This document shows positions 17,714 to 27,054 of a stretch of 64,000 nucleotides of DNA, in pieces (within the stretch, counting starts at the first letter, position 1; each line of letters opens with the position of its first letter). A program made the position numbers and the translations under genes. Under the pieces are notes generated by a model. That model was given only the letters and a program-made list of their open reading frames with translations. It was not told where the DNA came from and did not search any database. The stretch is taken from the NCBI GenBank assembly GCA_016936575.1, contig JAFGXQ010000164.1:1-64000 (forward strand), written 5' to 3'. The DNA is from Deltaproteobacteria bacterium (GTDB lineage: Bacteria > Myxococcota_A > Polyangia > JAAYKL01).

Positions 17714-20634
17714 CACTTCACCTTCCTTTCCTTCAGCCATTCTTCAATCTCTTCTCCCCCGGCAATCTGAAGCACATCGGCGAACAGGTGGCGAAGCGGC
17801 CGTTCCTCTACAAATCCGAACAAAATTGTTCCTTCATCCAATTTATTCTTTTTGCGATCAGTTCTGGCAACCAGTTCCTCGGCTCCCATCACGTACAATG
17901 CGTTTGCCGAAATTTCTACATCGCCGCCGTACAGTCCGGAGGGGCGCCCCACACGAACCCCTGTTTGATTGTGAATGAGCACCCCCGCATCAATTTCAAC
18001 CTGCGAGGAGTCCTTTGCAAATACGCCGTTTTTCGTCCAGGCTACCAGAAAATCATTAATCTGAAGCGTGCTGTTTTCACCGGCGGAGATACCATGCTGC
18101 GTACAGCCGAGTATAATACTGTCGCTGACTATCATTTTGGAATCCATCAAATCAATTCCGTCATCGCCGGCATTCCGAACGAACGCACGCGTTACCCGAC
18201 CGGTCGAAAACTCGATGTCTATGGCATCCATGGTGGCATTCTCAACGCGAATATCCCGAACATCCAACCCTTTCACGTACGCAGCGTGAAAGGAATCACC
18301 GTCCCCCCGGTTATTCTGCACCGTGCAACCGTCAATCAGAATATTTTCTGTATTGTGAATATTCAGCATCGAGGTATACACCACCGGCTGATCTTTAATG
18401 TAGCTACCGCCAACCAGCGACACCTCTTTCAGAACAGAACCTGCAGTTCTCGGCCCCTGCAACGCAACACCACCCCAGGTTCGGCCATTGCGTCCAGAAA
18501 ACACAATGGGTTTGGAAGAAGTGCCGTTCATGGTCACTTTCCCCTTGAAAATCAAAGACGCCTTTTTATCAAATACAAAAGTCGTTCCGGGGGCAACGGT
18601 GACATCAGTATTCTCCCCGTACACCATTGTTCCCGAGATGGTCACACTACCCGGCCCCAACTCAACCACCTCAATTTCTGATTCCATCCGATTTCCCGGA
18701 TGAAGCGACAACGCGCCGGTTTCAAATTTGAGCACATCATCCGGAGACGGCGCTTTTTTTACCACGGCGCTCCATACCTCTACCGGAGCGTCCTTGGCGA
18801 AAACCTGATTCTGTGTAATCTGGTGAATACCGAACAATTCAAATTTTCGTGGGGCACAATTCGATTGAATCGTATACGTGTACGCTGTGGGAACCGGCTC
18901 TACCTTCAGGCGATTCAAATCCGCATCTCCTTTCACACGTTCCCCCAAATGTACCATTGCCATTAAAGGCTGGTCGCTGACAAAATGGGCAACGTGATTG
19001 GTACTATGCAGAACCGTCGATTGTGTTTCAGATACCAGTTTCCAATCCGGACTTTTGCAGTCTACAAAATCAATTTTAATTTTGTGCGGCGTAATTCCGC
19101 TCTCTCCGGCAACGATGATATGCAGAGGTGTTGAATACTGCAGTTCCGTCGTTTCACTTTTCGGTTCCTCCGGTGCAGCTTCCTCATTCGACGGGGCCAT
19201 TTCCGCCGCGGAAGGTTCTGCCTCCGACGCGGCAATCGTTTTGGGATTGGTCGTCGTGCTGCCCAACCGATAATAAAATTCGCTTTTCTGCAGCTGATTC
19301 ATCAGAAACGAATGCCGCCTTTCGTAAGACATCATTTCAGACTCAAGCACCAGGAACATTTTTTCCATGTCCATGGGTCTCAACATTTTAAAAGCGAATT
19401 CGTTTACTTTTGGAAGCTGCTTGTAAGCAGAAAACAAACGGTCATTACTCAGCTCCGGTCGCAACTTCTGCGTCAGCCGTTCAGCCTGCTTGCGCACTCG
19501 CTTCACACTGGCATCGCCGTGCAGCAATTCCCATACTTTCTGATTTCGCAGCGCACGGTACTCCGGAATCATTTTCAACCGAATCGTAATCGGATTTTCA
19601 ACACGATTGATCACACCATCGTGTTTGAATCCACGCAGGTCCCAGGCAACCGGCACCCAGCTTCCTTTGTATGGGTCGAAATACAACTTCTGGTTTTCTT
19701 TAAACCCATGCTGCTCGATACCGAATACCACATCAATCGCTTCAAATGCGGCGAACGCTTCGAAGTCGATATGCTCTCTCGCGTATGCATTAAATGTTTT
19801 AAAAGAAGATTCGGTAATATGATGAAGCAACTCGTCCAGCCGTTTTACATCCTCTCGATTGGAATGCAGTCTCGATGTGACCTTTTTCCAATGGGAGTCG
19901 TCTTTCCACATGGTCATCGCGTCGCCCTTGCCGACGAGGTTTCCCGAAAAAAAATCTGAATACATGGTTCGATTCTTACGAAACAACGTATCGTCTGGTT
20001 GCGCCTGAAAATGAAATACGCCCAAATCCTCACCGTTGAACACCACGCGAACAAACTCATACGGCGGCACCATCACACCGTTTTCGGCGGCTGTGTCGGC
20101 GATAATCTTCTGACCCACCACCAGCGGCGTTACCTGATTGATTAGATTGAAAATCTGGTGTCCCTTGTACGGCAAGCCATCGATCACTTTTATTTTCATT
20201 GACTTCTTACGAGACAGATGATGCCAGTGACGGCTTCCCCGCAGCCGAATCTCTATATCGTACGACTTCAGCTGCGAATTCACACTGAGCTTTGCCGGCA
20301 CATATGGGCGGTCAGAAATTTTTCCGGCGCCGCCGTATAAGTCAATCATATTATTGTAGCTGACTTCTATGACAAAAGTTTCAATTTTTGATTTTTCAGG
20401 CTCCCCGGAAGATAGAATCCAGCGTAAATCACGACTTAATATATCGTACAGATGAATCTGAAAAAACTCGGTATTTCCGGGCGCTTTTTCACCCACTGCC
20501 AGTTCATATTTCCGCAGCGACAGCACCGCACTGCTTGTGTACCACACGCACAAAAAGATTCCGGGCAACGCCAAAATAACCGCCGACATCAAGCGAATCC
20601 GAACCAACCGTTTCCAAATCATTTCCATAATCAA
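17713..20634 (-). CDS. CotH-kinase family protein with C-terminal right-handed parallel beta-helix
   Basis: CotH-like KLSVNSQLKSYDIEIRLRGSRHWHHLSRKKSMKIKV, EFVRVVFNGEDLGVFHF, HGFKENQKLYFDPYKGSWVPVAWDLRGF; C-terminal pectate-lyase-like repeats (DAIDIEFSTGRVTRAFVRNAGDDGIDLMDSKMIVSDSIILG). Confidence 0.85.
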   Translation of the reverse strand: MIMEMIWKRLVRIRLMSAVILALPGIFLCVWYTSSAVLSLRKYELAVGEKAPGNTEFFQIHLYDILSRDLRWILSSGEPEKSKIETFVIEVSYNNMIDLYGGAGKISDRPYVPAKLSVNSQLKSYDIEIRLRGSRHWHHLSRKKSMKIKVIDGLPYKGHQIFNLINQVTPLVVGQKIIADTAAENGVMVPPYEFVRVVFNGEDLGVFHFQAQPDDTLFRKNRTMYSDFFSGNLVGKGDAMTMWKDDSHWKKVTSRLHSNREDVKRLDELLHHITESSFKTFNAYAREHIDFEAFAAFEAIDVVFGIEQHGFKENQKLYFDPYKGSWVPVAWDLRGFKHDGVINRVENPITIRLKMIPEYRALRNQKVWELLHGDASVKRVRKQAERLTQKLRPELSNDRLFSAYKQLPKVNEFAFKMLRPMDMEKMFLVLESEMMSYERRHSFLMNQLQKSEFYYRLGSTTTNPKTIAASEAEPSAAEMAPSNEEAAPEEPKSETTELQYSTPLHIIVAGESGITPHKIKIDFVDCKSPDWKLVSETQSTVLHSTNHVAHFVSDQPLMAMVHLGERVKGDADLNRLKVEPVPTAYTYTIQSNCAPRKFELFGIHQITQNQVFAKDAPVEVWSAVVKKAPSPDDVLKFETGALSLHPGNRMESEIEVVELGPGSVTISGTMVYGENTDVTVAPGTTFVFDKKASLIFKGKVTMNGTSSKPIVFSGRNGRTWGGVALQGPRTAGSVLKEVSLVGGSYIKDQPVVYTSMLNIHNTENILIDGCTVQNNRGDGDSFHAAYVKGLDVRDIRVENATMDAIDIEFSTGRVTRAFVRNAGDDGIDLMDSKMIVSDSIILGCTQHGISAGENSTLQINDFLVAWTKNGVFAKDSSQVEIDAGVLIHNQTGVRVGRPSGLYGGDVEISANALYVMGAEELVARTDRKKNKLDEGTILFGFVEERPLRHLFADVLQIAGGEEIEEWLKERKVK

Positions 20635-20665
20635 TCCTCAATAAATAAACACAGCGTCATCAAAT

Positions 20666-22264
20666 TCAATTGGCATATGCCAGCTGTACAAACAACGATG
20701 TGGAATCGGCAAAACTGCCCGGCCATTCTCCCGGCCAGAACCCCCGCAACGGCGCCTCATCGAAATCAGATTCCTCTCCCTGGGTGCGGTTCCATCGGCC
20801 GTGCACCATGATTCGAAAGTCATCCCCAAAATGCAGATTCACCCCCGGCGATACCTCAAACATACGCGCCCGCCAGGTCCACGATTCATGTTCAATCGAC
20901 ATCACTTCCGCCATCAACGCCGGCTCAATCTTCATTCGTCCTCCTGCAACAGGAAAAGGCGCGCTCAAAATGGTTGTGATGCTCCAGATATACGGAGATT
21001 CCTCAAACCACCAGTTTTCACCTATCATTCCTTCCACCACCGCTTCAAAATGAGAGAATTTCACCTTCGCATCCAGTTCCCCCATCCAATGGGTTCCGGT
21101 CAGCCAGGGATAGTCCGCGATAAAGCCGGCCATTTGATCTTCCGGGTCATCGTAACTCAACCAAAACGGATAATCCGACACATCATCTGAATAATTATAA
21201 TCAGAAGGGTCGAATACCGTCTCCAAATCTTTGTCGCGAAGAATACGCGCCGATGCAGAGGCGCCCACCCAAAGCCATTTCAACGGCCGACTGTCCAATC
21301 GAAACGACACATCCTTACTTCCCTCTCCCAACTCAGCAACACTGCGTCCTCCTCCATTGAACACTCCCAATGCGTAATCAAGTTTCCACTTTTTCCACAA
21401 TCGTCCACTCACCATCAGTCCCAAATCGCGGTCACCATATTGCAAAAAACCAACGATGTAATCATTTGCCTCTCCTCGCGAAAATACCGGCAGCTGTTTG
21501 CGTGAAGTCAATTCAACTCGACTGAAAGGCTTCTTGAACTCTCCTACCTGTACCCCGAACCAACGAATCGGCTCAATGCGAATATACGCATCGCGCAGTC
21601 CATCCATCGCTTCTTCTCCATTTACAAGGTCGGCAAAATCGTATTTCAGCACCGCGTTTAAAAAGCGTCCATGAGACCAATCCAAATTCAAACGAGCCAT
21701 ACCCAGCTCAAAATGATTGGGGGCATCTTTTTCATCTGAAAGCTCGTAATGGGTGAAGATACGCACTTTGATTGAACGCTCAGATTTTTTCGCTACTTTT
21801 TCCAGAAACGACAATTTCTTTGAATCGGATTTCCCTTGCTGTTGCTCGTCTTCCGCTCTTGGCGGCACATCCGACTGCGTCGTGTCGGAAGCGGATGTCT
21901 CAGCAGAGACCGTTTCCAGCTCGGATTCGGATGCGATGACATTTGTGTCGCTTCCGCCGACCGTCTCTTCGGCCGTGACCTTCATCGCTTCCGTTTTCTC
22001 CATGTTTGCTTCAGCTGTTGCGTCTTCCCGGCGCGCCTCATCTGTTTCCCTTTCGGTAGATGATGCGGTCGCTGCCGCAAAGTCAACCGCGCCTGCGGTG
22101 TCATCTCGTTTTTCATCCGTCAAACCAGAGCTGTCCGTACTCGATTCGTCGGGCGTTGCAGCCGCTGCGTCCACTAACGAAATCCGATTATCCTGCGCCC
22201 AAAGCATACTGCAGTAAAAAAAGCCGATACACGCTGTTAATTGAAGTCCAATTTTTGAATTCAT
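20666..22264 (-). CDS. OprO/OprP-type porin-like outer-membrane protein with long acidic low-complexity N-terminal segment
   Basis: Signal peptide from M at 22264; beta-barrel features (RIFTHYELSDE, DAYIRIEPIRWFGVQVGEFKKPFSRVELTSRKQLPVFSR) as in phosphate-selective porin O/P. Confidence 0.75.
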   Translation of the reverse strand: MNSKIGLQLTACIGFFYCSMLWAQDNRISLVDAAAATPDESSTDSSGLTDEKRDDTAGAVDFAAATASSTERETDEARREDATAEANMEKTEAMKVTAEETVGGSDTNVIASESELETVSAETSASDTTQSDVPPRAEDEQQQGKSDSKKLSFLEKVAKKSERSIKVRIFTHYELSDEKDAPNHFELGMARLNLDWSHGRFLNAVLKYDFADLVNGEEAMDGLRDAYIRIEPIRWFGVQVGEFKKPFSRVELTSRKQLPVFSRGEANDYIVGFLQYGDRDLGLMVSGRLWKKWKLDYALGVFNGGGRSVAELGEGSKDVSFRLDSRPLKWLWVGASASARILRDKDLETVFDPSDYNYSDDVSDYPFWLSYDDPEDQMAGFIADYPWLTGTHWMGELDAKVKFSHFEAVVEGMIGENWWFEESPYIWSITTILSAPFPVAGGRMKIEPALMAEVMSIEHESWTWRARMFEVSPGVNLHFGDDFRIMVHGRWNRTQGEESDFDEAPLRGFWPGEWPGSFADSTSLFVQLAYAN

Positions 22265-22297
22265 TCGCCCTGTCCTTTTGCATAACAACTTCAGCAA

Positions 22298-22315
22298 CCG
22301 GAGTATTGCCTCCGG
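22298..22315. promoter_or_regulatory. Leader hairpin CCGGAG-TATTGC-CTCCGG
   Basis: Perfect 6-bp arms, 6-nt loop, 34 bp upstream of the porin ATG. Confidence 0.55.
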
Positions 22316-22408
22316 CACGCCACCGAAAATCCACATCTGAGTTCATACCGATACGAACTTCCCTGCAAATCGCTTAAATAGTGTCATACAGCGTAAAAAA
22401 CTGGGAGA

Positions 22409-22475
22409 AGAAAGTCGCAAAATTGTCACAATCATGAATAAAACTCACCGTTCTCGATTACAGACGCGACTTTCT
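22409..22475. repeat. Long-spaced inverted repeat AGAAAGTCGC ... GCGACTTTCT
   Basis: Perfect 10-bp arms (22409-22418, 22466-22475), 47-bp spacer. Confidence 0.6.
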
Positions 22476-22509
22476 CGCGTCATTCCTGCTTCCCACGTAT
22501 GGAGTGCAT

Positions 22510-22543
22510 TGTGCAGACCGTTTTGGTTCAATTGTTCTGCACA
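22510..22543. repeat. Inverted repeat TGTGCAGA ... TCTGCACA
   Basis: Perfect 8-bp arms, 18-nt spacer, intergenic. Confidence 0.6.
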
Positions 22544-22642
22544 GGAGGTTCATCTCGGCCGGAGCGTTTTGTTCTATTTCGGGACCTCGCCAGAACCAAC
22601 GTCCGCTTTTTCCTTTCTGTTGAAGTGTTCAAAGAAAATCCA

Positions 22643-22660
22643 TGCAATTGTCACATTGCA
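22643..22660. repeat. Inverted repeat TGCAAT-TGTCAC-ATTGCA
   Basis: Perfect 6-bp arms, 6-nt loop, intergenic. Confidence 0.5.
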
Positions 22661-22723
22661 CCGGAATAGGCGGACACATCGGTTGAAACGGGAACAAAAA
22701 TTTTCGAAATCAACAAAATTATG

Positions 22724-22748
22724 AAAAAGCCGAATCTCCCTATTCGGC
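22724..22748 (-). terminator. Rho-independent terminator of the aminotransferase gene
   Basis: Minus strand GCCGAAT-AGGGAG-ATTCGGC-TTTTT; 7-bp stem and T5; the gene's TAG stop spans the last stem base and the loop. Confidence 0.7.
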
Positions 22749-23936
22749 GGGCAGCCTACGACACGCTGCAGCCATTCGCTCCATCCCGACAGAAATCGCA
22801 TCCAGACTGGTTGCGTATGCGAATCGGATATGCCCCGGTGCGCCGAACGGCGTTCCCGGTACCACTGCGATGTGCGCTTCCTGAAGCAGCCACGATGCAA
22901 AATCAATATCGGTTTTTGCGACCCCGAGTTTCTGAATCAGCCCCGATACCTCGGGGAATGCGTAAAACGCCCCCTGGGGAGAAGGGCACGTTACTCCGGG
23001 AATATCATTCAAGGCCTTCACCAACTGATTTCTTCTCTTCAGATAGGCGGCCTTCCAATCGGCAAAATAATCGAGCGGCCGAGTGACCGCCACCAGCGCT
23101 GCAGCCTGAGACACCGCACACGGGCAGGAAATCGATTGTCCCTGAATCTTCGTCATCGCTGACACAATCTCCGGCGCGCCGATTCCCCAACCGATGCGCC
23201 AACCGGTCATTGCATAGGTTTTAGACACGCCGTCCACCGTAAAAATCTGATCTTGTCGGTCGCTTACGGATTCCAGCGCCGAGACAAACGTATTCCCATC
23301 GTACACCAGGTCACGGTAAATCTCGTCAGAAATCACCAGCAATCCCAGCGACAACGCCTTCTCAACAATCGCGGTCATCTCGGCTTTCGGAATCAGGCCG
23401 CCGGTGGGATTAGACGGAGAATTGAGCAGCAGCACCCGAGTGTTCGCAGTGACTGCATTCTCTAATGCGTCAGGAGACAACACCCAATTCTGTGCCTGCG
23501 TTGTTTGCACCAAAACCGGCACACCGCCGGCCAGCAGCACTTGATCGGGATAAGACACCCAAGACGGAACTGGGATAATCACCTCATCGCCCGGGTTCAA
23601 CACCGCCATAAAAAAATTGTACAACACGTGTTTGGCACCGGCGCAAATAATCACCTGGTCGGAAGAACAGAATACACCGCGTACCTCCTCGCTTTGGGCG
23701 GCAACCGCCCGCTTCAATGCCGTTGTTCCGGCGGCGGCAGTATACCGGGTTTCTCCCGTATCCAATGCCTGTTTGGCACCATCGATAATATGTGCGGGGG
23801 TATCGAAATCCGGTTCTCCGGCGCTGAAACTGATCACATCAACGCCTTGGTCACGAAGTTCCTGAGCTTTCTGGGTCATTGCCATCGTGGCGGATGGCTG
23901 AATCACTTGCAAACGTGAAGACAATTGAACGGACAT
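22740..23936 (-). CDS. Pyridoxal-phosphate aspartate aminotransferase-like aminotransferase
   Basis: ISFSAGEPDFDTPAHI, LLNSPSNPTGG, SDEIYRDLVYDG, DGVSKTYAMTGWRIGW: AspC-like class I. Confidence 0.94.
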   Translation of the reverse strand: MSVQLSSRLQVIQPSATMAMTQKAQELRDQGVDVISFSAGEPDFDTPAHIIDGAKQALDTGETRYTAAAGTTALKRAVAAQSEEVRGVFCSSDQVIICAGAKHVLYNFFMAVLNPGDEVIIPVPSWVSYPDQVLLAGGVPVLVQTTQAQNWVLSPDALENAVTANTRVLLLNSPSNPTGGLIPKAEMTAIVEKALSLGLLVISDEIYRDLVYDGNTFVSALESVSDRQDQIFTVDGVSKTYAMTGWRIGWGIGAPEIVSAMTKIQGQSISCPCAVSQAAALVAVTRPLDYFADWKAAYLKRRNQLVKALNDIPGVTCPSPQGAFYAFPEVSGLIQKLGVAKTDIDFASWLLQEAHIAVVPGTPFGAPGHIRFAYATSLDAISVGMERMAAACRRLPAE

Positions 23937-23997
23937 GGTGCCTCTTGAAAGATTCAACCAACGGAATGGCGCCCTCGTAGAGCGCCCATTCTACCTG

Positions 23998-24216
23998 CTA
24001 TTCATCTAACTTGGGCGATTCTTTCGATTCTGCATCGCCCTTGTCATCTTCATTTTTCAGACCGTTTTTAAAATTGCGAATGCCCTCACCCAACCCCTTG
24101 CCGAGCTTGGGTAATTTAGATGCACCGAAAATCAATACAACCACACCCGCAATCACCAGAAGTTCCGGTAATCCAGGCGAAAAAAACGGAATGCCGACAA
24201 GCGGAAATTGAGACAT
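23998..24216 (-). CDS. tatA: Twin-arginine translocase TatA/TatE family subunit
   Basis: [38 protein letters not shown]. Confidence 0.93.
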   Translation of the reverse strand: MSQFPLVGIPFFSPGLPELLVIAGVVVLIFGASKLPKLGKGLGEGIRNFKNGLKNEDDKGDAESKESPKLDE

Positions 24217-24304
24217 AATATCCTCCGTACAATCACATAGTTCATGCGACCTCGATAATATTACGAATTACTACACGAAATCGAAAGGAATCACAATCAC
24301 CACT

Positions 24305-25387
24305 TCACTTGTTTTTCAAACGACGCAATCCTCGCCAGAAGAGCCCCCCCAATATCAAAATCAAGCTACTCATAAACGCTGAAAAAAAGGGCGGCAGTAT
24401 TCCATGCTGCATGGCAACCTCTCCTCCCCGAGCGGCCAAATATGTGGCTGAAAACAGAATCAGTACCGCGGCAAAGCCGGCGGTACGGGTCTTGCGCTGT
24501 CTGCTGAATGCAAAAATGAATGCAATCAACGCCAGCAGCCCGAACTCCATCGGCTTCGCCGCCCGTCTGAACAGTTCGAACTGCTCAAAACGTTTGCTGC
24601 TTCCGCAAAAAACACGCTGAATCAGTTGAGTTGACGACATGGCCATCACATCGGGCAGAAAATCCATTTTTGAACGAATTTCATTTCGAACCGACACCTC
24701 AATTGCCAGCGAGCCGAAATGAAGAACCGTTGCATCGTCACCTTGAGACAAATGAAACAGATCGCCATTCCGCAACAAAATTCGCACGACTGCGGCGTCT
24801 GCCGACACGTTTACCAACGCGGTTTGCGCCGCGACCAGATATGTCTGGCCGAACGATGTGCGGCTGAATACAACCCCCTGAAATTCCCCCGGCGATAATT
24901 TGCTGTCCACATACATGGTGACATTTTCCATCGGAGAAACCATCTGCCCCGGCAGTATGGCCGCCACCATTGCGCCGGAAAGCGATTGACTCACCCATTG
25001 CCGCAACTGCTGCTGCGCTTGCGGGGCCGCACTACCCCATATCCACGTGGATATACCCAATATCGCGCATGTCATCAGAACCGGCCAGCGCAGCAGCCGT
25101 TTTCTCGAAATTCCGACGCTGTCCGTCGCCACTAGCTCTCCCCGCTGTGCCATTGCACCCGCTACGCTGAATATGGCAATAGCGGTCGCCGGCCCCAGCG
25201 CCCACCCCCATACAGGCACTTGTACCCACATCAATGCCATGCACACGCCGAGAAAATCCTCCGTTCCGGCAAACAACGGTGCCAGGCGGGACACTTGCGT
25301 TACAATGAACAGGAAGGAAGCGATCGTTTGCGATACAAGTATCCAGACGAACAATCTCTTCAACATGTAACGGTCAATTTGTGTCAT
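24305..25387 (-). CDS. LptF/LptG family permease
   Basis: MTQIDRYMLKRLFVWILVSQTIASFLFIVTQVSRL; YjgP/YjgQ-type topology. Confidence 0.82.
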   Translation of the reverse strand: MTQIDRYMLKRLFVWILVSQTIASFLFIVTQVSRLAPLFAGTEDFLGVCMALMWVQVPVWGWALGPATAIAIFSVAGAMAQRGELVATDSVGISRKRLLRWPVLMTCAILGISTWIWGSAAPQAQQQLRQWVSQSLSGAMVAAILPGQMVSPMENVTMYVDSKLSPGEFQGVVFSRTSFGQTYLVAAQTALVNVSADAAVVRILLRNGDLFHLSQGDDATVLHFGSLAIEVSVRNEIRSKMDFLPDVMAMSSTQLIQRVFCGSSKRFEQFELFRRAAKPMEFGLLALIAFIFAFSRQRKTRTAGFAAVLILFSATYLAARGGEVAMQHGILPPFFSAFMSSLILILGGLFWRGLRRLKNK

Positions 25388-25450
25388 CAATTTAGCACGA
25401 ATTCCTTCTCGCAAATAATATACGCCTCTGCTACATTACGGTACCGAATA

Positions 25451-25467
25451 TACAACAAATCGTTGTA
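25451..25467. promoter_or_regulatory. Inverted repeat TACAAC-AAATC-GTTGTA
   Basis: Perfect 6-5-6 dyad just upstream of AAGGAG/ATG 25488. Confidence 0.4.
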
Positions 25468-25487
25468 ACAATAAGGAGTGCAAATCA

Positions 25488-26123
25488 ATGAATGCTTCAA
25501 AAATTCTGTCCGAAATTCTTGCGTTGGATGCCAAAATCATGACCATGCAAGACGATTTTGACGCCCAACCTGAAACTGACAAACAGTCCGCGCTGGTTGA
25601 GCTCGCATCCAAACTATTGAGCGAAACCGGACCAAACGACTCGGTTCCGATTCCGATGATCCGAGTGGCTGAAATGATTTGTACGCTGGAAGACGGCCCA
25701 GAGCAGTTGGCCAAAGCCCTTTCCCACGAAAATGAAGATGTACGCCATCTGTTCGGCGAAGCCATTATTTCACTGGGTACCGAAGACGGGGTCGCGTCGA
25801 TTTCCGCGGCAGTGGACTACGCGTTGACCCACAAGGGAAAAGCCGCCCTCGAAATGCCGTTCATTTTGGCGTGGATTGATGATCCGGGCGTCACAGAATA
25901 CATTCACAAGTTCCTGGAAGTCGAAGACACCGAAATCGTGTATGCGGCTATCGAAGCGTGCGCATCCGTCAGTGACGAAGATTCCATTCCCAGCTTGAAA
26001 AAACTGCTGGACGATACGCGACAGGTTGAAGTTGATGATGATGATGAAAATGATGATCAACCCGTAACCATCGGCATGCTGGCCCAGGAAGCCATCGAAA
26101 TAATTGAATCTGCTGAGGAGTAA
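25488..26123 (+). CDS. HEAT-repeat-like protein of unknown function
   Basis: Helical repeats (ENEDVRHLFGEAIISLGTEDGVASISAAVDYAL); AAGGAG RBS. Confidence 0.75.
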   Translation: MNASKILSEILALDAKIMTMQDDFDAQPETDKQSALVELASKLLSETGPNDSVPIPMIRVAEMICTLEDGPEQLAKALSHENEDVRHLFGEAIISLGTEDGVASISAAVDYALTHKGKAALEMPFILAWIDDPGVTEYIHKFLEVEDTEIVYAAIEACASVSDEDSIPSLKKLLDDTRQVEVDDDDENDDQPVTIGMLAQEAIEIIESAEE

Positions 26124-26129
26124 TTCGCA

Positions 26130-27044
26130 ATGAAAAAAGATTTTCTGACTGTTACCGACTTCACCGCTGACGAAGTGATGGATACGCTGCAGCTGGCGAT
26201 TGAACTGAAAGAAAAAACCAAACGGGGCGAACACCAGAACTTTTTAAAAGGTGGTGTGGGTGCATTGATTTTTCATAAGCAGTCACTGCGTACCCGTTGC
26301 TCCTTCGAAGTCGGGTTTCAACAGTTGGGCGGAAGCTCGGTGTACATCACCAATCAGGAAATTGAACTCGGAAAACGCGAAACCATTCACGATGTGGCTA
26401 AAGTAATGAGTCGTTATTTTTCGGTCATCTGTATCCGCACGTATTCTCACAAAGACGTAGAGGAATTGGCCTATCACGCAGAGGTTCCTGTCGTGAACAT
26501 GCTGACGGACCTGCTGCACCCCTGTCAACTTATGGCAGATATGCAGACCATACTGGAAAAACGCGGCCACTTGAAAGATTTAAAAGTCACCTATCTTGGA
26601 GACGGCAACAACATGACCAACTCGTGGTTGCGCACGGCACAGCGAATTCCCATGCATCTGAGTATCGGTACCTCGCCCGATACGCTCCCAGATGCAGACA
26701 TTCTGCAGGAAACCAGAAATTCTGGTATTTCAAAAGTAAGTGTTCACCACAACGCCGTTGAAGCAGTCAAAGACGCTGACGTGATTTACACCGATGTGTG
26801 GGCATCCATGGGGGCCAAAGACCAAATCGACACGAAAATTGGGCAGCTGCAACCGTTCCAGGTGAATATGGATGTAGTCAATGCAGCCAAAAAAGATGTT
26901 CTGGTGATGCATTGTCTACCGGCGGAACGCGGTCGAGAAATAACTGCGGATGTGATGGACCTCCCCAATACCGTGGTGTTCGATGAGGCTGAAAACCGAC
27001 TTCACGCGCAAAAAGCGGTTCTGGTGAAATTGCTTCAAGGATAG
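26130..27044 (+). CDS. argF: Ornithine carbamoyltransferase
   Basis: SLRTRCSFEVGFQQLGG, LLHPCQLMADMQTI, YLGDGNNMTNSWL, TDVWASMG, VMHCLPAERG. Confidence 0.92.
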   Translation: MKKDFLTVTDFTADEVMDTLQLAIELKEKTKRGEHQNFLKGGVGALIFHKQSLRTRCSFEVGFQQLGGSSVYITNQEIELGKRETIHDVAKVMSRYFSVICIRTYSHKDVEELAYHAEVPVVNMLTDLLHPCQLMADMQTILEKRGHLKDLKVTYLGDGNNMTNSWLRTAQRIPMHLSIGTSPDTLPDADILQETRNSGISKVSVHHNAVEAVKDADVIYTDVWASMGAKDQIDTKIGQLQPFQVNMDVVNAAKKDVLVMHCLPAERGREITADVMDLPNTVVFDEAENRLHAQKAVLVKLLQG

Positions 27045-27054
27045 CAACGCCATA

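Noticed and set aside
17653-18681. 342-aa plus-strand ORF
   Set aside because: Antisense to the CotH gene; no recognisable motifs.
26130-27044. Atypical carbamoyltransferase because of SLRTR instead of STRTR
   Set aside because: SLRTR is, to my knowledge, found in several ornithine carbamoyltransferase lineages; HCLP and SMG motifs are normal. Substrate would need an assay.
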